Source of the DNA: an uncultured Fluviicola sp.
GTDB lineage: Bacteria > Bacteroidota > Bacteroidia > Flavobacteriales_D > Crocinitomicaceae
Reading direction: 5' to 3'
Assembly (NCBI RefSeq): GCF_902168135.1
Contig: NZ_CABHOL010000015.1
Span: forward strand, 124,001-188,000
Length of the DNA: 64,000 nt
Within the stretch, counting starts at the first letter, position 1; each line of letters opens with the position of its first letter. Positions 16,530 to 25,257 of the stretch are shown piece by piece. The notes below the pieces were generated by a model. That model had not been told where the DNA came from. It made no database searches and saw only the letters and a list, made by a program, of their open reading frames with translations. Both the position numbers and the translations under genes were made by a program.

Positions 16530-16557
16530 GCAGGGACGTGAAGCTTCACGTCTCTGC
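16530..16557. repeat. 28 bp near-perfect palindrome between convergent genes
   Basis: A core GACGTGAAGCTTCACGTC (16535-16552) is extended by GCAG/CTGC arms with one G-T opposition. It has no loop and lies between the stops of the EamA and GH3 genes, so it could act as a bidirectional terminator stem. It also belongs to the class of loopless intergenic palindromes seen elsewhere in the window. Confidence 0.6.
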
Positions 16558-16572
16558 TATATGCTTTCGGGA

Positions 16573-18090
16573 TTAAATCCCCAGGAAGAGTCTCCACTCT
16601 TGCGACTGGTGTTCGTTCATTACGCGCGGGAATTTATTCTGAGATCCCAACTTCCCTTTTTCCTCCATGAACTGGTAGAAATTAGTTACATCCGTTTGGT
16701 AAGACGCCGGGGTTTTCAGAGTATCGTATTTTCTCACCGAAGCGTAATCATCATTCAATTCGCAAAGTAAAGCATCAACGGTTTTCATAACCAGCTCATT
16801 GTCCATAGACTTGTCCGTTCCGAAACACCAATAATGTCTTTGTTCTTCCGTGTTTGCATAAAGGCAGAACTCCGGAATGGCCACGTTGAGTTTCTCTCCG
16901 GCTTTCATGATTGCCATATTGATATTGTCAAGCGACAAGTGCTCGCCCACTAAACTTAAATACTGTTTGATACGTCCGCTAATGCGAATTTCCCGTCGTT
17001 CCAAATCCACAAACTGAACCAGGTCTCCAACCAAATAGCGCCACAATCCGGCATTTGTTGAAATGACCAGGGCATAATCTTCTTTCGTGGTTACCTCATC
17101 AACAGACAATGCTTTTGCTTCAGGTTTCAGATTCCCGTATTCGTCAAAATTATCCCGGTTAAACGGTACAAATTCGAAGAAAATCCCGGATTTCAACAGC
17201 AATTGCATTCCATTGCTTTCAGCTCTTTTCTGGTAGGCAAAATATCCTTCCGAAGCGAGGTAAGTATTCAGAATATGCACCTTTTTTCCACAAACCTTTT
17301 CAAAGCGTTTCAGGTAAGGTTCCATATAAACTCCTCCCGACAGGTACAATTCCAAATTCGGCCAGATATCGTGGATCGATTCTACCTGGTATCTTTCAAT
17401 GATGCGTTCCATCAGCATAATGCACCAGCTCGGAATTCCGGCAATGGTACTGATATCCCACTCCGGTGCTTTTTCCACCATACGGTCCATCTTCTTATTC
17501 CAGTCTTTTATCGCTGCTGTTTCTGCATCCGGTTTGGTAAGCGGAAGCAACACAACCGAAGTATGTTTCTTGAGAATTCCGGACAGATCGCCTTCAAAGT
17601 GTTTTCCTTTTTTTTCCGGTTTGGAAGATCCGCCGACCGCTAAAAACGATTTTTGATAGAATCCATCGGAAAGGTTCAGGTCAGCAGTTGCTGTAAACTG
17701 TTTAATTGTATTGCGCTGGAATGAACGGATCATTTGTTTGGTAACAGGGATCCGTTTACTCGGTGAACCTGTTGTTCCTGAAGAAAGTGCAAAATATTTG
17801 ATCTTTCCGGGCCAGATTACATCTTCCTCTTCGTCCAGGCAGCGATGTAACCAGGTTTGGTAAAACTGGTCATAATCACGAATCGGAATGGTTCTTTGGA
17901 ATTCTTCCACTATGTTTTCTGAGTCCAAAATGGATTGGAAATCATAGTGATAGCCAAATTTCGTTTCCTGCGCAAATTTTAAGATCTTCGAGAGGACTTT
18001 TATCTGATCTTTGAAATCAAGTCCTTTCAACGCATTTCTGCGCGCAGAAAATTCGGTAGTCTTTTTCAATAATTTCCCGATTATTGGCAT
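16573..18090 (-). CDS. GH3-family acyl-adenylate-forming enzyme
   Basis: 505 residues of the GH3 auxin-responsive-promoter family. Plant members adenylate carboxylic hormones and join them to amino acids; bacterial substrates are unknown. The ATP/AMP signature FALSSGTTGSPSKRIP is near residue 100, followed by TIAGIPSWCIMLMERI and YLSGGVYMEPY, and later the Y.LVISTNAGLWRYLVGDLVQF stretch that closes the nucleotide site and is typical of the family. It is cytoplasmic, with no signal peptide. It stands alone, divergent from the universal stress gene. Acyl activation is family knowledge; the acceptor and role here are unknown. Confidence 0.88.
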   Translation of the reverse strand: MPIIGKLLKKTTEFSARRNALKGLDFKDQIKVLSKILKFAQETKFGYHYDFQSILDSENIVEEFQRTIPIRDYDQFYQTWLHRCLDEEEDVIWPGKIKYFALSSGTTGSPSKRIPVTKQMIRSFQRNTIKQFTATADLNLSDGFYQKSFLAVGGSSKPEKKGKHFEGDLSGILKKHTSVVLLPLTKPDAETAAIKDWNKKMDRMVEKAPEWDISTIAGIPSWCIMLMERIIERYQVESIHDIWPNLELYLSGGVYMEPYLKRFEKVCGKKVHILNTYLASEGYFAYQKRAESNGMQLLLKSGIFFEFVPFNRDNFDEYGNLKPEAKALSVDEVTTKEDYALVISTNAGLWRYLVGDLVQFVDLERREIRISGRIKQYLSLVGEHLSLDNINMAIMKAGEKLNVAIPEFCLYANTEEQRHYWCFGTDKSMDNELVMKTVDALLCELNDDYASVRKYDTLKTPASYQTDVTNFYQFMEEKGKLGSQNKFPRVMNEHQSQEWRLFLGI

Positions 18091-18207
18091 TTCTTCTTCA
18101 TTTTGTAATCCTTACAAAAGTGAGAAAAAACCACGACTTATTGTTTTATTAACGTCTTATTTTTAATATTGGTCCAGGAAATAGAATCAAGCTTCTAATG
18201 CTTTGAT

Positions 18208-18215
18208 TACATTTG
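18208..18215 (+). promoter_or_regulatory. candidate -7 element TACATTTG for the universal stress gene
   Basis: A full match to TAnnTTTG 31 bp before the ATG at 18247. No TTG lies at the expected -33 distance, so only half the promoter is supported. Confidence 0.45.
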
Positions 18216-18246
18216 CACTACTATATAAAACCCACAAAAACTCCTT

Positions 18247-19065
18247 ATGGAAAAAAAGACCATTATTGTTCCCCACGATTTTACACCGGTTGCGGAAAAT
18301 GCTCTGAACCATGCGATTAATACTGCAAAGATTACCGGTGCGGAGATTTTACTATTACATGTTGTAGCAAAAGACAAGGCTGTTAACGAAGCGGAAGAAA
18401 AATTGAAAGGTATTGTAGAGCAGCACAAGGGACAGATAAAGATTACAGCTTACGTCCGTGTTGGAAATATTTTTGACGATATCGGTGATTTTGCTTCGGA
18501 AAACCATGCTGAACTTATTTTTATGGGTACACATGGTCAAACCGGGTGGCAGCATATTACCGGAAGTCATGCCTTGAAAGTAATTACCCATTCTACGGTT
18601 CCATTTATTGTTGTACAGGAAAAACCTATCCGGGAAACCGGTTATGACGATATCGTGGTTCCATTGGATCTAAACAAGGAAACGAAGCAAAAATTGGCTT
18701 ATGTTGCAAATATCGCTACTTACTTCAAATCGCGTGTTCACGTAATCACACCTGACGAATCGGATGAGTTCCTGCGCCACCAGGTGAAAGCAAATATCCA
18801 GTTTGCAGTGCGTTTCTTCCACGAAAGAGGAATCGATGTGACGACAAAAGTTGTCCCAAACAGCGGATTTGATAAAGAAGTGGTAAAACATGCCGTATCA
18901 TTGGATGCCGATTTGATCGCTATCATGAATTTGAACCGCAATAACATGCTGGGTGTTATTACCGCAAACCATGAGCAATACATTCTTACAAACGATGCTC
19001 AAATTCCAACATTGATTGTGAATCCGGTTGCAGGGAAATACGGAAGCAGTGTTTTATTCAGTTAA
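18247..19065 (+). CDS. tandem-domain universal stress protein
   Basis: 272 residues with two UspA folds. The first begins KTIIVPHDFTPVAENALNHAI and ends with LIFMGTHGQTGWQHITGSHALKVITHSTVPFIVV, the ATP-binding G-x2-G-x9-G(S/T) type pattern. The second begins DDIVVPLDLNKET and ends IPTLIVNP, with a weaker nucleotide motif. Such proteins respond to starvation or other stress in the cytoplasm and often bind ATP. It is transcribed alone; a -7 element precedes it and a terminator follows. Confidence 0.9.
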   Translation: MEKKTIIVPHDFTPVAENALNHAINTAKITGAEILLLHVVAKDKAVNEAEEKLKGIVEQHKGQIKITAYVRVGNIFDDIGDFASENHAELIFMGTHGQTGWQHITGSHALKVITHSTVPFIVVQEKPIRETGYDDIVVPLDLNKETKQKLAYVANIATYFKSRVHVITPDESDEFLRHQVKANIQFAVRFFHERGIDVTTKVVPNSGFDKEVVKHAVSLDADLIAIMNLNRNNMLGVITANHEQYILTNDAQIPTLIVNPVAGKYGSSVLFS

Positions 19066-19092
19066 GATTTTACTTACCGTTTTTATATTAAA

Positions 19093-19130
19093 AAAACCCG
19101 TCTCGGATAAGCCAGGACGGGTTTTCTTTT
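19093..19130. terminator. bidirectional rho-independent terminator
   Basis: Arms AAAACCCGTC (19093-19102) and GACGGGTTTT (19116-19125) have A-rich sequence before and T-rich sequence after. They serve both the universal stress gene (plus) and the lipoprotein gene (minus), whose stop is at 19132. Confidence 0.88.
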
Positions 19131-19131
19131 T

Positions 19132-19518
19132 CTAGTCTTTACAAAACCGGTAGGTAAATCCTCCGGTCCGGTCTTCCTGTATCCAAAGGGTGTCTCCCAC
19201 ATGGTTCAGCATGAACCCATAGGAAATCCCGCTTAATTTCATTGTCAGCTTGTTCACTCCCAACGTTTGGGACATTTTCATTCCATAGATGTAAACGCCC
19301 TGGTAATAAGTGGTGTCATTACGCTTCCAATCCATATTCTTATAATCCACAATCGTTAAAACCTGTCTGTTTGATGACGACGCCGTATCTTCTGCAAAAG
19401 TAGAATCCTGAATGGTGGAAACCCAATTCCAGGTTCCTTCGATATTGTTGGATGGTTCTACCGTATCTTTTCCACAGCTGCAAAGCAGCACTAATAATCC
19501 AAAAACACCAATTCTCAT
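19132..19518 (-). CDS. small lipoprotein, lipocalin-like
   Basis: 128 residues from the ATG at 19518; the frame reaches a TTG two codons upstream. The signal sequence MRIGVFGLLVLLCSCGKD has a lipoprotein-type Cys. The mature part begins IEGTWNWVSTIQDS and alternates beta strands, like the GTW start of lipocalin-like domains in Bacteroidota lipoproteins. The ligand and role are unknown. It converges on the universal stress gene and lies 62 bp downstream of the large receptor gene on the same strand. Confidence 0.65.
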   Translation of the reverse strand: MRIGVFGLLVLLCSCGKDTVEPSNNIEGTWNWVSTIQDSTFAEDTASSSNRQVLTIVDYKNMDWKRNDTTYYQGVYIYGMKMSQTLGVNKLTMKLSGISYGFMLNHVGDTLWIQEDRTGGFTYRFCKD

Positions 19519-19580
19519 TGTCAAATTTTTACCAAAAATAGCCTTGTTTTTCCATTCCTCCTAATCCAATAGCGACTTGA

Positions 19581-22500
19581 TTAATCCTTGTACTCGTTTC
19601 TTTCCAGACGTTCTTCTACTTCCTTGAGGTTTTGCATTTTCTTGGTTTGTCTGCTGGCAATAGCCGTAGGTGTAAAATACTTATGCATATTCAGGAAAGC
19701 AACCTGCATCAGGTCCCATTGTCTGTCGCCCTGGATCTTCCCGTGCTCACGCAGCTCTCTTCTGAGGCGGTCGGAGATTTCATGGAAATCATCCCTTCCC
19801 AGGTAATCCAAATCGGCATCGCAGATAATCTGTTCCAGTTTATTTTTCGGCTGATGCGGGATCTGTGTCACGAAAATCAGTTCTTTAATCTGGGCAATGT
19901 GTTGATCCGAGTAGCCGTATTTCGGAAGGATCTCTTCAGCCATTCTCGCTCCTATCGGTTCGTTTTTTTCATAGCTTTCCACGAATCCGGCATCGTGGTA
20001 TGTCGCTGCTGATTTCAACAGGAATAACCCTTCATCGGTAACGCCTTCCAGCAAGGCATAACGTTCAACGGCACGAACAACATCTTTGGTGTGTTCAATA
20101 CTGTGGTAATGCAGCATCGGCGACAAGCCTTTCTCCAAGACCTTAATAATGTGTCGTTCCGCTTTGTAATAATTAATGCTACTGTATAAATGCAGGTTGA
20201 CGATCTGCTGGAAACGGTCATTCGGGTACAATCCTTCGCCGTTGATTGAAAGTTCGGGTTTGATGCGTTCTACCGTAAACATTTCTATCAATCCTTTACT
20301 CTTCGTTTTTACCTTTCCGCGATACGTACATTCGAAGTATGGTTCAATGAGCTTAAAGGTAGATCCGGAAATCGTTACTCTTCCGGGTTCACCCATCATT
20401 TCCATCCGCTGTGCCTGGTTTACAGTTGCTCCCCAAATATCATAGGCCAGTCGCTCCGAGCCGATAACTCCGGCCGTCACTTCCCCTGTATTGATCCCTA
20501 AGCGCAATTCCCAGTATTCTTCACCGTTTTTCAATGCCTCCTCCCGCAGTGTATTCATGTAATCCTGAATTTGCAGCGCAGCTAATACCGCATCTATCGG
20601 GTTGGTATTGTTACGCACAGGAACACCACCGGCACACATGTAAGCATCACCGATAGTCTTGATTTTCTCCAGGTTATTCTTTACGATAATCTCATCGAAC
20701 TTCCGGAAATATACATCCAGCTTATTTACCAGGTCAGTTGGTTTCAACCCTTCAGCAATTTTCGTGAAGCCGACAAAATCCGTAAATAGTACAGAAACCG
20801 TTTTATAAGCTCGTGCCGAAGCGCGGCCTTTTGTTTTAAGTTCCTCCGCTGTAGATTCCGGGATGATGTTACGAAGCAGGGTCTCTGTTTTATCTTTTTC
20901 GATCTGAAGCAAACGCTTCTGTTCTTCTACTTTCGTTTTTTCTTCTTCAATGACTCTCTTCTGAGATTCGATCTTCATGTTCTGAGCCCGGATCTCTTTG
21001 GTTCTCTCCACAATCTTCATCTCCAAACGCACCTGGTCTCTTCTTGCCAAATCGATTCGTGAGCGGATGAAAACAATAATGATCAGGGTCAAAACGATCA
21101 AAACGATTACCCAAAACCACCATTTCCACCAGAAAGGGGCTGCGATCTCGATATTCATCTGTGAAGAAGCCTGCACCCAATTCCCGTCGATGCGCTTCAC
21201 ATAAATCTTCAGGACATAAGAGCCCGGAGTCAGTGAAGTAAAGTGAATTTCACTGGAAGAACCCAGGAATACGGAACCTTCGTCCAGACCTTCCAATTCG
21301 TACTTGAATTGAAGCAGGTCGCGGTTGATCAAATCCGTTGGTAAAAAACGGATCGTGAAACTTCGCTCATCGTACCCCAATTTGATATTCGACTGAAAGG
21401 AAAATGATTCTTTAAACGGTGCTCCTTTATCGCCGGGCTTTAACCAGCGATCATCGAACCGGAACTTCAAAAAGTTGACATATACTTTGTCCTTAAGCTC
21501 CTGTAAATTTTCCGGATCGAAAAAATTGTATCCTTCAATTCCTCCGAAATACATATCTCCGTTTCCGGAAAGCAGGTATGCACCGGTATTAAACTCGTTG
21601 CTCATTAATCCGTTCACTTCGGAATAATTGGTGCAGCTTTCCTCGGTCTTATTGAATTTACACAATCCCTTATTGGTACTTAACCACAGATTACCGCGGC
21701 TGTCCGGAAGGATCCCGTAAACAAAATTATTCGGAAGTCCCTGCTTGCGGGTATATGCCTTTACTTCACCGCTCTGCAGATTCAGCTTCAGCAATCCCGA
21801 TCCGGAAGAACCAAGCCATAAGGTTGTTTCGTTTTCCTGGTAAATGCTGGAGATAACATCCCGACTGGCTTTCAGAATGGATTTATTCATCGGGTAAGGA
21901 ATAATCCGCTCTTTTCCGTTTTTATCTATGGAAAGCACGTTGATTCCTCCTACCCCTGTTGCAAAATAGTAAGTGTCATTCTGTCCTCTATATGCCACCC
22001 GGCAAATTCCGGCACCGATCGTTGTTTTGGGTTTTTTCGGATCGTAAACAAAGGGTTGAAATTCACCGGTTTTGATATCGTAAAGCAGAACTCCGCCTTT
22101 TGTAGCCAGGAAATAGTGTGACTCTTTGTAAGGTGTAATCTGGTAAATTTGCTGAAAACCGGATGGATTGGAAATTCCTTTGTAATTGATTTTTTTAAAG
22201 GTTCCTTTTCCATTTTGGATCTTTAAATCATACAATCCGTCATTCGCCCCGACCAAAAAGTGCTTATCCGTTATGTGGTGAATGGAAACAATGCTGTTCT
22301 CATTAAAATCACCGGACTTTGAAATGTAGTAATGTTTGAATTTCCCGGTCTTACGGTCCAATTCTGAAATGGCAAAATCTGTTGCTATGTATACTTTCGA
22401 GTAATCGGAAGATTCTGCGAAACCCCAAACACTTTCGGAAGGCAATCCCAGGTTCAGGTTGGCTGCCGGGCCCACTCCAAAGAAGGAATCGTTTTTCGGA

Positions 22501-23489
22501 TTAAATCCGCTCAGTCCTCTCAATGTCCCTATCCATATTGTTCCGTTTTCATCACAAAACAATTCATTCAGCTCATTAAAGAGGATGGCATTCTTCTGGA
22601 AAATGTCTTTTTTACTGACGGTAACCCTATAACCATCTCTGGAATTACTGACACTGATCAATCCGTTGTTTACCGTAGCGATATAAAACTCATTGATCGA
22701 TTTCACATACACATCCGAGAACTCTTCTATGCCATAATCTTTCCCGATGAACTTTAAGAACGGGATTAGTTTGTGGTTTTGGGTGTCGAACAGCCAAAGT
22801 CCTTCGTTACTGGAAAAAATAAGACTGTTTTCCGTAAAGGGTTCCGCATCTGAAACCAGCCAGGTTTTTCTGTTATTCGCAGGTGTGAGTTGTTTCCATG
22901 CTTTTGTTATCAGGTTGTAAACATATACTCCCACATCTTCAAAAGAAACTATCAGTTGGTCTTTTGAAACGAATTTGATATAATGGATGCGTTTGGAAGG
23001 AATAGCTCCCGTCAGAAACGAGACTTTTTTGGTTTTTTGATCGTATTTCGCTAATCCGTGCGTGGAAGATCCCACCCAAATATTTCCGTTGTGTTCTTCC
23101 GAAATACTTTCAATGGAAAGGTTGTTATCATCTGATGCAAGGAGTGACCGGAAGGTTTCTTTTTTGGGGTCGTAAACGGAAATACCGTCTGCCGTTCCAA
23201 ACCACAATAGTCCTTTTTGATCTTTCAGACCACAGTGTATATAGGAACTAGCCAGTCCGGGAGTGTCATCCGAGGTAAATACTTCAAATTGTTGCCCGTC
23301 AAAACGGTTCAGACCGTCCTGGGTTCCCAGCCATAAGGTCCCTGCTTCGTCTTGCACAATAGTCGTCACCGAACTCTGTGAGAGTCCATCGTTAATAGAA
23401 AAATTTCTAAAACGATACGAGACTTGACTTACCGCGCTAGTAGTAGCAAACGCAACAACAGCTCCAATTCCTAGTAATCGAACGAGCAT
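19581..23489 (-). CDS. two-component-type propeller receptor with adenylate cyclase and C-terminal HD domain
   Basis: 1302 residues. After a signal peptide come Reg_prop propeller blades (repeats like TLWLGTQDGLNRFDG, residues about 30-680), a Y_Y_Y domain (about 690-780), one membrane helix (WWFWVIVLIVLTLIIIVFI, about 787-807) and a coiled coil. A class III cyclase follows (about 895-1085) with FTDFVGFT, KTIGDAYM, YDIWGATVNQAQR: both metal Asp, the Lys and Asp that select ATP, and the Asn/Arg pair. The last 220 residues contain an HD-type phosphohydrolase pattern, H..H..YHDAGF and CDADLDYLG. It would bind an outside ligand and make, and perhaps also break, a cyclic nucleotide. A Crp-family gene lies 38 kb away. 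Confidence 0.88.
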   Translation of the reverse strand: MLVRLLGIGAVVAFATTSAVSQVSYRFRNFSINDGLSQSSVTTIVQDEAGTLWLGTQDGLNRFDGQQFEVFTSDDTPGLASSYIHCGLKDQKGLLWFGTADGISVYDPKKETFRSLLASDDNNLSIESISEEHNGNIWVGSSTHGLAKYDQKTKKVSFLTGAIPSKRIHYIKFVSKDQLIVSFEDVGVYVYNLITKAWKQLTPANNRKTWLVSDAEPFTENSLIFSSNEGLWLFDTQNHKLIPFLKFIGKDYGIEEFSDVYVKSINEFYIATVNNGLISVSNSRDGYRVTVSKKDIFQKNAILFNELNELFCDENGTIWIGTLRGLSGFNPKNDSFFGVGPAANLNLGLPSESVWGFAESSDYSKVYIATDFAISELDRKTGKFKHYYISKSGDFNENSIVSIHHITDKHFLVGANDGLYDLKIQNGKGTFKKINYKGISNPSGFQQIYQITPYKESHYFLATKGGVLLYDIKTGEFQPFVYDPKKPKTTIGAGICRVAYRGQNDTYYFATGVGGINVLSIDKNGKERIIPYPMNKSILKASRDVISSIYQENETTLWLGSSGSGLLKLNLQSGEVKAYTRKQGLPNNFVYGILPDSRGNLWLSTNKGLCKFNKTEESCTNYSEVNGLMSNEFNTGAYLLSGNGDMYFGGIEGYNFFDPENLQELKDKVYVNFLKFRFDDRWLKPGDKGAPFKESFSFQSNIKLGYDERSFTIRFLPTDLINRDLLQFKYELEGLDEGSVFLGSSSEIHFTSLTPGSYVLKIYVKRIDGNWVQASSQMNIEIAAPFWWKWWFWVIVLIVLTLIIIVFIRSRIDLARRDQVRLEMKIVERTKEIRAQNMKIESQKRVIEEEKTKVEEQKRLLQIEKDKTETLLRNIIPESTAEELKTKGRASARAYKTVSVLFTDFVGFTKIAEGLKPTDLVNKLDVYFRKFDEIIVKNNLEKIKTIGDAYMCAGGVPVRNNTNPIDAVLAALQIQDYMNTLREEALKNGEEYWELRLGINTGEVTAGVIGSERLAYDIWGATVNQAQRMEMMGEPGRVTISGSTFKLIEPYFECTYRGKVKTKSKGLIEMFTVERIKPELSINGEGLYPNDRFQQIVNLHLYSSINYYKAERHIIKVLEKGLSPMLHYHSIEHTKDVVRAVERYALLEGVTDEGLFLLKSAATYHDAGFVESYEKNEPIGARMAEEILPKYGYSDQHIAQIKELIFVTQIPHQPKNKLEQIICDADLDYLGRDDFHEISDRLRRELREHGKIQGDRQWDLMQVAFLNMHKYFTPTAIASRQTKKMQNLKEVEERLERNEYKD

Positions 23490-23551
23490 AGAGTACTTTA
23501 TTTCGTTTGTTTCAACGAATAATTCACCGAAAAAGTTTCACCGTCAAAGCT

Positions 23552-24076
23552 TTACGCTTTCTGATCTGCGCTTCCTGCTTTCACAGCTGCCGCTGCTGCA
23601 GTTTCCATATCGCGATCGAACAGGTAAAGCCCCCCCTTGTCTCCGCCAATCAGGCGCAATTTGTCCAGAATACTGCGACCCAGCGCTTCTTCTTCCAATT
23701 GCTCGGAAACATACCACTGCATGAAGTTATGTGTGGAATAATCTTTTTCCTGTAAACAAATATCAACAACACCGTTGATGCTTTCGGAAACCCCCACTTC
23801 ATGCTCCAGCAGCAATTCAAAAACACGCTCCAAAGAATCGTATTCTCTTGGCGGCTCCGGAATTGAAGGAACAACAGCTACACCTCCGCGCTCATTTACA
23901 AATTTGATCAGCTTCAACATGTGGAACCGCTCTTCGTCTGAATGTGTGTACATGAACTTTGCCGTCCCGTTCAGTCCCTTTGTTTCTGCCCAGGAAGCCA
24001 TAGCCAAGTAATATTGAGAGGAAGATGATTCTTTTTGAATTTGATCATTTAATGCCGCTTCAATTCGCTTATTCAT
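23552..24076 (-). CDS. ftnA: bacterial non-haem ferritin
   Basis: 174 residues, a four-helix ferritin that stores iron as ferrihydrite in a 24-mer. Ferroxidase ligands are visible in QIQKESSSSQYYLAMASW (Glu, Tyr), SDEERFHMLKL (Glu, Glu, His) and LLEHEVGVSESIN, YVSEQLEEEALG. The tail is Ala-rich. A well-spaced TTG/TAACTTTG promoter is upstream on the minus strand, so it is likely transcribed alone. The feo iron import genes lie 32 kb to the right. Confidence 0.93.
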   Translation of the reverse strand: MNKRIEAALNDQIQKESSSSQYYLAMASWAETKGLNGTAKFMYTHSDEERFHMLKLIKFVNERGGVAVVPSIPEPPREYDSLERVFELLLEHEVGVSESINGVVDICLQEKDYSTHNFMQWYVSEQLEEEALGRSILDKLRLIGGDKGGLYLFDRDMETAAAAAVKAGSADQKA

Positions 24077-24103
24077 TGTTATAACTTTTTATTCTGTTTC
24101 TAT

Positions 24104-24132
24104 CAAAGTTAAGATTTTCAGCTGAAAATCAA
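24104..24132 (-). promoter_or_regulatory. ferritin promoter (TTG -18- TAACTTTG)
   Basis: On the minus strand a perfect -7 element TAACTTTG occupies 24111-24104 and TTG 24132-24130, 18 bp apart. The start codon is 28 bp beyond the -7 element. Confidence 0.6.
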
Positions 24133-24133
24133 G

Positions 24134-25147
24134 TTAAATCCATTCTTTTTTGATTTCAAGATCAATCGGTGCGTAGTTGATGTATTGAACAATACGCGGG
24201 CTATGAGCCAAATTCGGGCTGCTCCCGTGTGGTAGTGCCTGATGCCAGATAATAAAATCTCCCGCTTGAGCAGCAATGGGTTTGGCTCCAAGGGCATAAA
24301 AGTCCTGATCCCTTGGATTTTCACCATCCGGCAATGAGCTCAGCCAAGCTTCAATCTTTCGGTGAAATCCGGGAACCAAAGTAAATGCACCCTGATTTTC
24401 AGCTGTATCGGTCAAGTACAAAATTCCCTGAAGGCCTAAAGGGATTGGCTGCTTCAAACTCACGTCCCAATGCAAAGGAAAACCCTGATAAGGGTGTGAT
24501 TCTGTAACCGGTGGATTAAATCCGCAACGATCCGTGTTCAGCCACAAATCCGTTCTGTTCCACAATTGTTCATACGCTTTCAACACCTTTGGTGAGCGCC
24601 GGTTTTGCTCCAACAATTCATGCTGGAAGAGTTGAACCATCACTCCTTGTTTCTCCGGATGAGCCGTATACCAGGTTTCAGGTCTTGATAGGTCTGCACC
24701 AATAAAGTCACAAATTACTTTTACTGTGGCTTCACAATCTTCCTTTGGAATGGCCCCACGGATTATCAGGTAACCGTTTTCCTCCCAGAAATGAAGTTCT
24801 TCTTCACTAAGCACCTGCTCGATTTCTCTTTTTTTCGGCTCATCCCGCTGAAGGATTCGAGCATTGAATTGCCGGATATTTTCTTCCGGTATGCTCCCTC
24901 CGTTCACTTCCAGAATCCAGTCTTCAAACTCGTCAATGGATGCTCCGCCGATATACAAGTACCGAACTGTTTGTTCCAGCCCAAGGTTCAGTGCAACCAA
25001 CAAAGTATAATCCAACTGCCATTCTTCCGACATATCCGCATTGTTCAATATTCCGTTCCGGATGGCTTGTTGTTTTTCCCAGTAACGTTTTAAGTGCATA
25101 ATTCCCAAACGGGTTGTTTCAACTGAGGCTGAAAAAGGTTTGTTCAT
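24134..25147 (-). CDS. phytanoyl-CoA dioxygenase (PhyH)-family protein
   Basis: 337 residues. The C-terminal two thirds have the PhyH cupin: a long GYLIIRGAIPKEDC entry, iron ligands HWD (about residue 225) and H in LPHGSS (about 306), and the 2-oxoglutarate Arg in SPRIVQYIN (about 317). The N-terminal 110 residues are helical and not recognised. It should be an Fe(II)/2-oxoglutarate oxygenase in the cytoplasm; the substrate is unknown, and many bacterial members act on small secondary metabolites or lipids. It lies directly upstream of ferritin but ferritin has its own promoter. Confidence 0.85.
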   Translation of the reverse strand: MNKPFSASVETTRLGIMHLKRYWEKQQAIRNGILNNADMSEEWQLDYTLLVALNLGLEQTVRYLYIGGASIDEFEDWILEVNGGSIPEENIRQFNARILQRDEPKKREIEQVLSEEELHFWEENGYLIIRGAIPKEDCEATVKVICDFIGADLSRPETWYTAHPEKQGVMVQLFQHELLEQNRRSPKVLKAYEQLWNRTDLWLNTDRCGFNPPVTESHPYQGFPLHWDVSLKQPIPLGLQGILYLTDTAENQGAFTLVPGFHRKIEAWLSSLPDGENPRDQDFYALGAKPIAAQAGDFIIWHQALPHGSSPNLAHSPRIVQYINYAPIDLEIKKEWI

Positions 25148-25257
25148 GTGAAGCGGTTTTTTACGAAGTTAGCATTTGACAACTACAATGTCCGCATAAA
25201 AGCACTAATTCTCCAAATGTCATTTGGGTTTTGTATTTTTACCATACAACATTAGTT

